Shown one piece after another: positions 9,116-17,380 of a stretch of 64,000 bases of DNA (the stretch's first letter is position 1; the number at the start of each line of letters is the position of its first letter). The DNA comes from Desulfurivibrio alkaliphilus AHT 2 (GTDB taxonomy: Bacteria; Desulfobacterota; Desulfobulbia; Desulfobulbales; Desulfurivibrionaceae). A program made the translations under genes and the position numbers. Under the pieces are notes generated by a model. It saw nothing but the letters and a program-made list of their open reading frames with translations, made no database searches and was not told the DNA's origin. Location of the stretch: positions 2,423,742 to 2,487,741 of the forward strand of contig NC_014216.1 of NCBI RefSeq assembly GCF_000092205.1. The letters are read 5' to 3'.

Positions 9116-9460
9116 ATGGAAGAAAAAAAGGTAAGCGCTTCGGCTCAGCTTCTTTCCATGGAGATCCTGGAGCAAGCCGCCGAATGCTTGCGTACCCTGG
9201 CCCACCCCCATCGGCTGCGGATCGTCCAGATTCTGCTGGATCATGAAGAGTCGGTGGGAGAATTGGCCCGGGCCTGCGAGTTGCCCAGCCACATGGTTTC
9301 CGAACACCTTCGTCTGCTGAAGGATCGTGGCTTTCTGGAAAGTCGCCGGGATGGCCGCAAGGTGTTCTACAGTATCGCCGAACCGGCCCTGGCCAGCATC
9401 ATGCACTGTATCGAGGAGCGTTTCGGAAGTTCCCAGCAATCACCCACCCCGCACCAATAA
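9116..9460 (+). CDS. ArsR-family transcriptional regulator
   Basis: About 115 residues from ATG 9116, chosen because TGGGGAT sits 5 nt upstream. Alternative ATGs at 9050 and 9059 would add about 20 residues but have no visible ribosome site. Winged-helix signature: CLRTLAHPHRLRIVQILL, recognition helix ELPSHMVSEHLRLLKDRGFL, then SRRDGRKVFYSI. One Cys (CEL) lies in the DNA-binding region and one nearer the C-terminus (MHCIEE), so thiol or metal sensing is possible but not shown. The long AT-rich spacer upstream (8901-9115) probably holds its promoter. Confidence 0.82.
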   Translation: MEEKKVSASAQLLSMEILEQAAECLRTLAHPHRLRIVQILLDHEESVGELARACELPSHMVSEHLRLLKDRGFLESRRDGRKVFYSIAEPALASIMHCIEERFGSSQQSPTPHQ

Positions 9461-9611
9461 GCCACACCTCCTTTTTTGCTTTACCCTCCCGCCATGTGCT
9501 ACATTGTAGCTGTTTCGTCGGTTGCGCTCGCTGCCGGTTAATTCCGCCATCAAGCAAAATAAACCACACCGACAAACAGTAGAAGGAACCATCAGCAAAT
9601 AGCAATATTTA

Positions 9612-9639
9612 TTGACATATTCTCTGGTTCCGATATATC
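9612..9639 (+). promoter_or_regulatory. Sigma70-type promoter of the diguanylate cyclase gene
   Basis: TTGACA (9612-9617), 16-bp spacer, TATATC (9634-9639). TTCTCT (9620-9625) and AGAGAA (9646-9651) flank the -10 as an inverted repeat, a possible operator. The spacer contains GTTCCGATAT, also found in the promoter of the nearby porin. Confidence 0.6.
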
Positions 9640-9702
9640 TAAATTAGAGAACTTGTGTCGGTGTCAGCCCAAAACACTTTTCCCGCAAGAGGTTCCCCTG
9701 GC

Positions 9703-10560
9703 ATGATGACCGCCCTGAATATTCTGGTACTGATTGGCGCCGCCATGCACCTGGCTTCAATCTACCTGGTCTCCAAGCTTGTTCGTGAGCTGCCCCAGGA
9801 CAACCTGCGCCAGGGCTGGAAAATTTTGGGAATTTTCATCTTTTTCTTTTTTGTCAGCTATCTGGTTTATGTGTTTCTGCAACAGAGCAGAACCGGGGAG
9901 CTCAGTGGCGTCGACCTGATCGCACCGTTTATCCTTTTTTTCGGGGCGATTTTTGTGCTCTTGGTCAACCTGCTTTCCCTCAAGACCACCCTGGAGCTCA
10001 AGCGGATCTGCACCCTTGAGCAGGAAAATATTACCGACCCTCTGCTGGGCATCTACAACCGCCGCTACCTCGAGGAGATGCTGGAACTGGAGTTTCGTCT
10101 TTCCCGTCGTGACGGATTGCCATTGTCCATACTGCTGCTGGATATCGACCATTTTAAGGAAGTAAACGATAAGCACGGGCATTTGGCCGGCGATCGCACC
10201 CTGCTTAACCTGGTTCAAGAAATCAAGGGCAACCTCCGGGAAACCGACCAGCTGGCCCGCTACGGGGGAGAGGAAATATTGATCATGCTGCCCCATACCC
10301 CAGAGGACGGGGCAAAGTTGGTAGCGGAGAAAATCCGCCGGGGCATAGCCGGTGGGATCATGGTGGCAGCCGGCGAACGGGAAGACGAAGGGTGGCCGGA
10401 TATCTCCATTACAGTCAGTATCGGGGTGGCGGGATTAAGAGATGAGTTCAGCTCGGGAAAAGAGCTGTTTGCCAAGGCCGACCAGGCCCTTTACCGGGCC
10501 AAGAAAACGGGCCGCAATCGCTGTGTGGCGGCGTCCGAGCTGGAGCAAAAAAAGAAATAA
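9703..10560 (+). CDS. Membrane diguanylate cyclase (GGDEF)
   Basis: About 285 residues from ATG 9703, preceded by AGAGG; an upstream GTG at 9655 is possible. Three hydrophobic segments (roughly residues 3-25, 35-58 and 70-92) anchor it in the inner membrane. The catalytic domain follows: DIDHFKEVNDKHGH for metal and base, active-site GGEEI at about residue 188, and a DQALYRAKKTGRN end. An intact inhibitory I-site RETD lies five residues before GGEE. It makes c-di-GMP from two GTP and is likely product-inhibited. No sensory domain beyond the membrane segments is visible. Confidence 0.92.
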   Translation: MMTALNILVLIGAAMHLASIYLVSKLVRELPQDNLRQGWKILGIFIFFFFVSYLVYVFLQQSRTGELSGVDLIAPFILFFGAIFVLLVNLLSLKTTLELKRICTLEQENITDPLLGIYNRRYLEEMLELEFRLSRRDGLPLSILLLDIDHFKEVNDKHGHLAGDRTLLNLVQEIKGNLRETDQLARYGGEEILIMLPHTPEDGAKLVAEKIRRGIAGGIMVAAGEREDEGWPDISITVSIGVAGLRDEFSSGKELFAKADQALYRAKKTGRNRCVAASELEQKKK

Positions 10561-10565
10561 AAAAA

Positions 10566-10603
10566 CACCCGCCGGGGCGGCAACTGCCGCCACCGGGCGG
10601 GTG
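10566..10603 (-). terminator. Shared terminator between diguanylate cyclase and porin genes
   Basis: Outer arms CACCCGCC (10566-10573) and GGCGGGTG (10596-10603) enclose an inner GGCGGC/GCCGCC stem with an AACT loop. On the minus strand it is followed by a T-rich run, so it mainly serves the porin gene; it sits just 5 bp past the plus-strand gene. Confidence 0.8.
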
Positions 10604-10617
10604 CAGGAGAAGGAGCT

Positions 10618-12114
10618 TTAGAAACGAGCCTCGAAGGTCACGTAAACCTGATCGGCTTTGTCAACGGCGGCTACACCCATGGCTGCCGCTTCCGTCCTGT
10701 CTGAAGATTTGCCCAGGTCGTAGGGGCGCATGTTCCAGTCCAGCGAACCGGTATAGTCATAATCGTAGTGCTGGTAACCAACCCGAATAAAGGCGTTGCC
10801 AAAGCGCGAAACCGGCCGGCCGGGGATGTCATAAATCCCGTAGATTTCAAAAACCTGACCTCGGGTGGCCAGCTTGGAGGCGTAAATGTCGTCATGGCCC
10901 GGGCTCATCCCGATCCAGTACTCACTGCCGTAGTTGTACTCGGCGCCAAACTTGAAGGCGGTCTGGGGCAGATCATAGCGAACACCAAGATAAATGGAGT
11001 AACCGTTTTCCGAATCCGTATTGGGGCCATCGGTTCCCATCATCATGGCCATATAATCGTTAAACATCCCGTTGCGGTTGGGATCGGTGCGGCTCCAGCC
11101 GCCACCGATGAAGTAGTTGAGATTCTGCCATTGGTCCATATACATGGCCGAAGTGTGATAGATGTCGCCAATGTTGTCCCGGGGTCCCATCATATTTGCA
11201 ACTTCGGCCGCCACCATGGCGTCGGAGATATCGGGATAGTTGAAGACCTCCTTGGCCACATAGGACTGGAAGTAGACAAAACGACTGCCCTGGTTGTAGA
11301 TATCCCAGCTGATCCCCATGAAATCGGTATCTTTGAGGGTGTTTTCGCCCAGGCCGGCCTCGAACCCGCGGCCGTAACAGAAACGTACCCGACCGGGCAG
11401 ATCGATAAGGTTGAATAATTTGTCGTAGGCATAACCGATGGTTAAACCGTCAAAGGGCCAGTCCATGTAGGAGAGCGGGGTGGCCATCCTGGTTTCGCTG
11501 TTCATCCTTAACTGGCTGGGCGGGCCGTCGGTGGTGGGGCGGCGGCCGATGGAAAACCAGAAGTTGGTGTCGGCGATGTTGTTCCAGTTAACAATGGCCC
11601 GGTCCACCAGCAGCTTGTTGTCATCCACCCGACGACCGGAATTGCCGTCAATTCCAGGATAACCACCAAAGAAACCGCCATCGTCATTGGGCGCATTCTG
11701 CATCCCCCAGGCCTTGAACATGGCCAGGCGGCCGACGAATTCGACGTTATCCTGGGCCTTGGCGTACATGTTCAGCCGCAGGCGGTTGGTCATCAGGTTT
11801 TTGTTCTTTTCGGTAATTTTTTTGGTGTCAGTGGGCACCGGGTCCGTAAAGCCGGGAGGAACAACGTAATTGGTGCCCACATAACGATCACGGCTGTAGT
11901 AATCGTAGCGGCTACGAAAGTCGCCGGACAGGTGAAAACGGGTGCTCATGTCGTGCCAGAGGGTATCATCCAGCTCGGCGGTGTGCGCTTTTAACTCCTC
12001 CACCTCACGGGTCAGGGCCTCGACTCTCTCCTCCAGGCTTAATTCCTGCGCCAGCGCCGCGCCGGGGATCACCAGCGCCCCGGCCAAAGCCAACATACTG
12101 ATCTTTTTCCTCAT
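10618..12114 (-). CDS. Putative outer-membrane porin (DUF3373-like)
   Basis: 498 residues from ATG 12114, which follows AGGAGAAGAGTG; the longer open frame to 12321 lacks a start signal. Cleavable signal peptide (ISMLALAGALVIPGAALA), a short coiled-coil stretch (SLEERVEALTREVEELKAH), then alternating aromatic/polar strands (FHLSGDFRSRYDYYSRD) and a C-terminal Phe (TFEARF), as in outer-membrane barrels. The order resembles the DUF3373 putative porin family of delta-proteobacteria (from memory). Likely a trimeric or monomeric channel; substrate unknown. It has its own TTGACA promoter. Confidence 0.8.
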   Translation of the reverse strand: MRKKISMLALAGALVIPGAALAQELSLEERVEALTREVEELKAHTAELDDTLWHDMSTRFHLSGDFRSRYDYYSRDRYVGTNYVVPPGFTDPVPTDTKKITEKNKNLMTNRLRLNMYAKAQDNVEFVGRLAMFKAWGMQNAPNDDGGFFGGYPGIDGNSGRRVDDNKLLVDRAIVNWNNIADTNFWFSIGRRPTTDGPPSQLRMNSETRMATPLSYMDWPFDGLTIGYAYDKLFNLIDLPGRVRFCYGRGFEAGLGENTLKDTDFMGISWDIYNQGSRFVYFQSYVAKEVFNYPDISDAMVAAEVANMMGPRDNIGDIYHTSAMYMDQWQNLNYFIGGGWSRTDPNRNGMFNDYMAMMMGTDGPNTDSENGYSIYLGVRYDLPQTAFKFGAEYNYGSEYWIGMSPGHDDIYASKLATRGQVFEIYGIYDIPGRPVSRFGNAFIRVGYQHYDYDYTGSLDWNMRPYDLGKSSDRTEAAAMGVAAVDKADQVYVTFEARF

Positions 12115-12259
12115 CACTCTTCTCCTGATATATTGATCATCTTTGCCGGCATAACTGCCGACGGTTGTGTACCACCCCTGGTAACGAGCGGTAAAAACCG
12201 GCAAAAGAAAAACAGGCTGGTGGGAACAAAAGTCCATCGGTAAAAAACCGTTACGTGTC

Positions 12260-12287
12260 ATATTGTCTAAATGTTCCGATATGTCAA
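12260..12287 (-). promoter_or_regulatory. Promoter of the porin gene
   Basis: On the minus strand: TTGACA (12287-12282), 16-bp spacer, CAATAT (12265-12260). GTTCCGATAT (plus strand 12273-12282) overlaps the spacer and matches the motif in the 9612 promoter. It leaves a leader of about 140 nt before the ATG. Confidence 0.55.
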
Positions 12288-12456
12288 CACAAAAAAGCAA
12301 AAATGGCGAAAAACTTACCACAGAGTCACAGACAAACAGCGGCCATCAAATCAATATATGCAACTTAAAATACGATATTAAAACAAAACAGAAGGGGTAA
12401 CCAGCAGGCACTGGTCACTGAACAGAGAGCAGGGTGGTGAGGGTTGGTGGAGGGGT

Positions 12457-12490
12457 AAAAAAAAGCTGGGGCCTGGTGTTTTCACCAGGC
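12457..12490 (-). terminator. Terminator of selD
   Basis: Stem GCCTGGTG/CACCAGGC (12471-12478, 12483-12490) with a TTTT/AAAA loop, then a minus-strand run of eight T (12464-12457), 17 bp past the selD stop. The rest of the spacer up to the porin promoter shows no gene. Confidence 0.8.
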
Positions 12491-12507
12491 TTGGTAAGTG
12501 GGAAAAA

Positions 12508-13554
12508 TCAGATCACGTTAAGCCGGCCCGGAGAAGCGTCGGTAACCCTGCCGATAATGCCAAAATCCAGGGGGTAGCGGCGTTTGTGCAAGCGTTCGGC
12601 CATGGCCGCGATACTCTTGGGCGGGGCGGCAATCAGCAGGCCGCCGGAGGTTTGCGGGTCGTAAAGAACCATCTCCCGGGGGTCGGTGTCGGGCAGCCGG
12701 CAATCGACAAACTGTTGAAAGTGCTGGCGGTTGTGGTGGGCGCCGGCGGGAATGATCCCCATCCCGGCAAAGTGGAGGGTTTCCGGCAGCAGCGGTACCG
12801 CCGCCGCCTCTATTTCCACCCCCACGCCGGAAGCGGCAGCCATTTCAGACAGATGGCCAAGCAGGCCGAAACCAGTGATATCGGTACAGGCATGGGCGCC
12901 GGAACTGGTCATCACCTGGGCCGCCTCTCGGTTAAGCAGCGCCATCACCCGACCGATCAATTTCTCCGTGCCGGCCCCGGTCAGCCCGCCTTTGATGGCG
13001 GTGGCCAACACCCCGGTGCCGATGGGTTTGGTTAACAGCAACTGATCGCCGGGCCTGGCCCCGGAGTTAAGCAGCAAACGGCTGGGGTGAACGGTACCGG
13101 TAACCGAGAGGCCATATTTAATTTCTTCATCCTCAATGGAGTGGCCGCCCACCAGCAGGGCCCCGGCTTCGGTTACCATATCCAGCCCGCCCTTCAGAAT
13201 ATCCCGCAGGATGCTGCAATCCAGCTTTTTTACCGGAAAGGCCACCAGATTCATGGCCAGCAAAGGGGTGCCGCCCATGGCATAAACGTCGCTTAAGGCG
13301 TTGGCCGCGGCAATTTGGCCGAACAGGTAAGGATCGTCCACGATGGGGGTAAAAAAATCCACCGTCTGGATCAGGGCGGTCTCGTCATTAAGGCGATATA
13401 CCCCGGCATCCTCACCGCCGCCGATACCAGCCAGCAGGCGCGGATCATCGGCGCCCGGCACGCCCAACTCCGCCAATACCCGGTCCAGGTCCCCCGGACC
13501 CAGCTTGGCGGCTCAACCGGCGGCTTTTACGGTGCTGGTAAGTTTGTGTGCCAT
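12508..13554 (-). CDS. selD: Selenide, water dikinase, itself a selenoprotein (in-frame UGA)
   Basis: Makes selenophosphate from selenide and ATP for selenocysteine synthesis. A conventional reading opens only at an internal TTG (13476), but the same frame extends upstream through TGA at 13513-13515 to ATG 13554. This gives N-terminus MAHKLTSTVKAAG-U14-AAKLGPGDL, matching the family's (C/U)xxK catalytic element, where Sec or Cys is expected. Downstream: GGGEDAGVY, QTVDFFTPIVDDPY, GGHSIEDEEIKYG and TDITGFGLLGH, all typical SelD motifs. 348 residues with Sec. A hairpin begins 12 nt after the UGA. Without UGA decoding the protein would lose its N-terminal glycine-rich/catalytic segment. Confidence 0.92.
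13488..13500 (-). promoter_or_regulatory. Candidate bacterial SECIS hairpin of selD
   Basis: Starting 12 nt after the UGA (13515-13513), GGTCC pairs with GGACC around a GGG loop on the minus strand. Position and guanine-rich loop fit the SelB-recognised hairpins that lie just downstream of bacterial Sec codons. Short stem; pairing judged by eye. Confidence 0.6.
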
Positions 13555-13575
13555 AAATAACCTAATAATTGTTCC

Positions 13576-13684
13576 AGTAATCGTTCAGCAGTGCCGCAGG
13601 TTCGGGCAAGCAGCCAAGCGCAGCGTACCCCTGTACGTAAGCTTGGCTGATCGCCCGAAGATGCGGTGCTGCTGAACGATTACT
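13576..13684. repeat. 109-bp palindromic repeat, full copy 1
   Basis: Perfect 16-bp arms (13576-13591 and 13669-13684) enclose an imperfectly paired core with GTAC-CCCT-GTAC at its tip. It fills the selD-gpsA gap and touches the gpsA stop codon. The core (AGCACCGCATCTTCGGGCGA read on the minus strand) recurs at 37962, 53699 and 62615. Confidence 0.85.
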
Positions 13685-14768
13685 ACTCGAGTTCATCGCG
13701 GCCTTCCCGGGCCAGCAGATCGCGCACCGCTTCCCGACAGGGTTTATCCTGATAAATCACCTGGTAAACCTGCTCCAAAATAGGCATCTCCACCTTCATT
13801 TTCTGCGCCAGGTCCCAGGCTGAGGCCGTGGTTTTGATCCCTTCAGCCACCATCTGCATCTCATCCAGGATTTCCGCCAGGGTCATTCCCTGGCCCAGTT
13901 TCAGGCCGACTCCCCGGTTGCGGCTCAGTTCACCGGTGCAGGTCAGCACCAGATCACCCAACCCGGCCAGCCCGGAAAAGGTTAGGGGCTTGGCCCCCAT
14001 TTTCACGCCCAACCGGGTAATCTCCGCCAGCCCTCGGGTGATCAGGGCCGCCCTGGAGTTGGTGCCGTAGCCCAGGCCGTCGCTGATTCCGGCGGCAATG
14101 GCGATGATGTTCTTCAACGCCCCGCCCAGTTCCTGGCCGATCAGATCGGTACCGGCATAGACCCGAAAACGCTCGGTAAAAAACAGTTCCTGAAAAAAAC
14201 GGGACTCCTCGGCCAGGGCGGCCGCCACGGTGACGGCGGTGGGCAGACCTTCGGCTACTTCGCGGGCAAAACTGGGACCGGCCAGCACCCCCAGTGGATG
14301 ATTGACCGCCGGTGCCGCCGTAGACCCGGTGTTGCCGGGGCAGGCCTCGGGACCGGGCAGCAAAGATCCGGCCGGGTCTTGGCTTAATTCCTGGGCCATG
14401 ACTTGGGTCATGGTCAACAGGGTGTCGTTTTCGATCCCTTTGGCGGCGGAAATAATGGCCGTTGCCGGGCTAAGGTGGGGAATAAGTTGCCGGAAAACGG
14501 CTCGGAAGCCATGGGAGGGAACGACCATCACCACCGCCTGACAGCCGGCCACCACGGCCGGATCGGCACCGGGAAAAATATTTTCGGGCAGGGAAAAGTC
14601 GGGCAGGTAGCGGCTGTTGCGACGGCTTTGGCGCATCTCGGCCACCCGCTCCGGGGTGTGGCCCACCAGCTCGACCGGATAACCCTTTCTGGCCAGCACC
14701 AAGGCCAGAGCGGTTCCCCAGCTGCCGGCTCCCACCACCGCTATTCGTTCCGCCGCCGGCAGTACCAT
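13683..14768 (-). CDS. gpsA: Glycerol-3-phosphate dehydrogenase [NAD(P)+]
   Basis: Reduces dihydroxyacetone phosphate to sn-glycerol 3-phosphate for phospholipid synthesis; cytoplasmic. N-terminal Rossmann motif VVGAGSWGTALA, then SAAKGIE, LAGPSFAREVAEGLPT and the catalytic-domain ELGGALKNIIAIAAGISDGLGYG. 361 residues, longer than the usual ~330 because of a Pro/Gly-rich insert of about 25 residues (near 118-145, SLLPGPEACPGN) between the SAAKGIE and GPSFA motifs. Starts 5 nt after the gyrA stop, so co-transcribed with gyrA. Confidence 0.95.
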   Translation of the reverse strand: MVLPAAERIAVVGAGSWGTALALVLARKGYPVELVGHTPERVAEMRQSRRNSRYLPDFSLPENIFPGADPAVVAGCQAVVMVVPSHGFRAVFRQLIPHLSPATAIISAAKGIENDTLLTMTQVMAQELSQDPAGSLLPGPEACPGNTGSTAAPAVNHPLGVLAGPSFAREVAEGLPTAVTVAAALAEESRFFQELFFTERFRVYAGTDLIGQELGGALKNIIAIAAGISDGLGYGTNSRAALITRGLAEITRLGVKMGAKPLTFSGLAGLGDLVLTCTGELSRNRGVGLKLGQGMTLAEILDEMQMVAEGIKTTASAWDLAQKMKVEMPILEQVYQVIYQDKPCREAVRDLLAREGRDELE

Positions 14769-14773
14769 AACGC

Positions 14774-17287
14774 TTATTTTTCCCCGTTTTCCGGTTCGTT
14801 TTCAGGCTCGGTTTCAGGCTCGTCTTCGTCCTCTCCGTTGACCGATTCGGCCAGGCGATCCAGCGCCACCACCTTTTCTTCCGCCCCCAGGTTGAACAGC
14901 CTGACTCCCTGGGTGTTGCGGCCGATTACCCGCAGGTCTGTCATGGGCATGCGGATGATCTGGCCGGCGTTGGTGATCATCATCACCTGGTCTTCATCGG
15001 TGACCTGCAGCATGCCCACCACCGCGCCGTTGCGTTCGCTGGCTTTAATCGCCATCACGCCCTTGCCGCCCCGGCGAATCAGGCGATATTCATCAACCAG
15101 GGTACGCTTGCCGTAGCCGTTTTCGGTAACCACCAGGATGGAAGTTTCCGGGTCACCGGAAAGCACCGATACCCCTACCAGTTCATCGGCCGAGCCCAGG
15201 TTGATCCCCCGCACCCCGGTGGCGCCGCGCCCCATGGGCCGGATATCGCCTTCATGGAAACGGACCGCCATACCCTTGCGGGAGAGCAGCAGGATTTCGT
15301 TATCGCCGTAGGTAAGGGCGGCGGCCAGAATTTCGTCGTCTTCACGGAAGGTCAGGGCAATTTTACCCCGCCGCACCGGCCGGCTGAATTCTTGGATGGT
15401 GGTTTTCTTGACCACTCCTTTCCTGGTGGCCATCAGGATGTAACATTCCCTGCCTTCCGGCACCTCAAAGGACTGCACCGGCAGAATCGCCGCCAGTTTT
15501 TCCTCCGGTGCCAGATCCAGCAGGTTAACCACCGCCTTGCCCCGGGCCAGCCGCCCGGCTTGGGGAATTTCATAAACCTTGCGCCAGAAGACCCGGCCCC
15601 GGTTGGTAAAAAAGAGCAGGGTGTCGTGGGTGGAAGCCACATGCATCCAACTGATAAAGTCATCATCGATTCCGCCCGCCCCGCGAATCCCCTTGCCCCC
15701 ACGGCGCTGGGCCCGGTACAAATCCACCGGGTTGCGCTTGATGTAACCGGCATGGGTTACGGTAACCACCATATCTTCGCGGGCGATCATATCTTCGGGG
15801 AGAATTTCGTCGGGGGCCTCGATGATCTCGGTGCGCCGCTCATCACCGTACTGTTCCCGGATGGCTTCGAACTCCTGGCGAATGATCTGCAGCACCAATG
15901 ATTCATCGGCCAGTACCCGGCGCAGCCATTCGATCTCTTTCATCAGGGCCTGGTACTCCTCGATGATCTTTTCCCGCTCCAGGCCGGTTAAGCGGTGCAG
16001 CCGCATCTCCAAAATGGCCTGGGCCTGGATGGCGCTTAAGGCGAAACGGTTGATCAACCCTTCCCGGGCCTCGTTGGGGTTGGCCGAAGATTTGATCAAC
16101 TCCACCACCTCATCCAGATTGGTGATGGCGATTTTAAGACCTTCCAGAATATGGGCCTTCTCTTCGGCCTTGCGCAGATCATGGGCGGTGCGCCGGTAGA
16201 CCACGGTTTTACGGTGGAGGATAAAGTGCTCCAGAATCTGGCGCAGGTTAAGGATCTCCGGCCGATTATTAACGATGGAAAGCAGGATGATCCCGTAACC
16301 GCGCTGCAAGGGGGTCATCTTGTAGAGCTGATTGATGACCACTTCAGCGTTTTCATCCTTTTTCAAATCCAGCACGATCCGCATGCCCTGACGATCGGAT
16401 TCGTCCCGCACTTCGGAGATCGATTCAATCTTTTTCTCCTTGACCAGCAGGGCAATCCGCTCGATCAGGGTGGTTTTGTTCTGCTGGTAGGGAATCTCGG
16501 TGATAATGATGGACTCCCGGCCGTTTTTCTGCTTTTCCACCTCGCAGCGGGAGCGCAGCATCAGGGAACCGCGACCGGTTTCGTAAGCCTCGCGGATCCC
16601 CGCCCGGCCACAGATATAGGCGCCGGTGGGAAAATCCGGACCGCTGATATGCTCCATCAAAGCGCTGACCGTAATGTTGGGATCTTCGATCATGGCGATC
16701 AGGCCGTCGATTACCTCCCGCAGGTTGTGGGGCGGAATGTTGGTGGCCATCCCCACCGCGATGCCCGCCGCGCCGTTGATCAGCAGGTTGGGGATGCGGG
16801 CCGGCAGAACCAGCGGTTCCGTCATGGAGTTGTCGTAGTTGGGAACAAAATCGACCGTCTCTTTATCGAGATCGCTGATCAGATCCTGGTCGATTCTGGT
16901 CATCCGGGCTTCGGTGTAACGCATGGCCGCCGGCGGGTCGCCATCCACCGAACCGAAGTTGCCCTGGCCGTCCACCAGGGGGTAGCGCATGGAAAAACTC
17001 TGGGCCATCCGCACCAGGGTATCGTAGACGGCGGAATCGCCGTGGGGGTGATACTTACCGATTACATCGCCGACGATACGGGCGGATTTTAAGAAGGGGC
17101 GGTTATAGTAGTTGTTCAACTCGCGCATGGCGAACAACACCCGGCGATGAACCGGCTTCAAACCATCCCGCACATCGGGCAGGGCCCGGCCGATGATTAC
17201 GCTCATGGCGTAATCAAGGTAGGATTTGCGCAGTTCTTTTTCGATGGAAATGGTGGGCGGCAATGCCGGTTTATCTGTTTCAACCAT
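14774..17287 (-). CDS. gyrA: DNA gyrase subunit A
   Basis: Breakage-reunion subunit of gyrase. Catalytic Tyr124 in AMRYTEARM; the quinolone-resistance region reads [10 protein letters not shown] with Ser85 and Asp89, the sensitive-type residues. The C-terminal beta-pinwheel carries the GyrA box QRRGGKG, which is needed for negative supercoiling. The tail (from about residue 817) is very acidic with Glu/Pro/Asp repeats, as in many GyrA proteins. 837 residues; ATG 17287. Lies between gyrB (93 bp upstream) and gpsA. Confidence 0.98.
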   Translation of the reverse strand: MVETDKPALPPTISIEKELRKSYLDYAMSVIIGRALPDVRDGLKPVHRRVLFAMRELNNYYNRPFLKSARIVGDVIGKYHPHGDSAVYDTLVRMAQSFSMRYPLVDGQGNFGSVDGDPPAAMRYTEARMTRIDQDLISDLDKETVDFVPNYDNSMTEPLVLPARIPNLLINGAAGIAVGMATNIPPHNLREVIDGLIAMIEDPNITVSALMEHISGPDFPTGAYICGRAGIREAYETGRGSLMLRSRCEVEKQKNGRESIIITEIPYQQNKTTLIERIALLVKEKKIESISEVRDESDRQGMRIVLDLKKDENAEVVINQLYKMTPLQRGYGIILLSIVNNRPEILNLRQILEHFILHRKTVVYRRTAHDLRKAEEKAHILEGLKIAITNLDEVVELIKSSANPNEAREGLINRFALSAIQAQAILEMRLHRLTGLEREKIIEEYQALMKEIEWLRRVLADESLVLQIIRQEFEAIREQYGDERRTEIIEAPDEILPEDMIAREDMVVTVTHAGYIKRNPVDLYRAQRRGGKGIRGAGGIDDDFISWMHVASTHDTLLFFTNRGRVFWRKVYEIPQAGRLARGKAVVNLLDLAPEEKLAAILPVQSFEVPEGRECYILMATRKGVVKKTTIQEFSRPVRRGKIALTFREDDEILAAALTYGDNEILLLSRKGMAVRFHEGDIRPMGRGATGVRGINLGSADELVGVSVLSGDPETSILVVTENGYGKRTLVDEYRLIRRGGKGVMAIKASERNGAVVGMLQVTDEDQVMMITNAGQIIRMPMTDLRVIGRNTQGVRLFNLGAEEKVVALDRLAESVNGEDEDEPETEPENEPENGEK

Positions 17288-17380
17288 GAGAAATCAAAAC
17301 CTTACCTTTAAATTATCGGAAAATCCGGGCTGTAAGCCTGTTACTTAAACAATCTGTAACAGTTAAATATTTTAAAAAAA

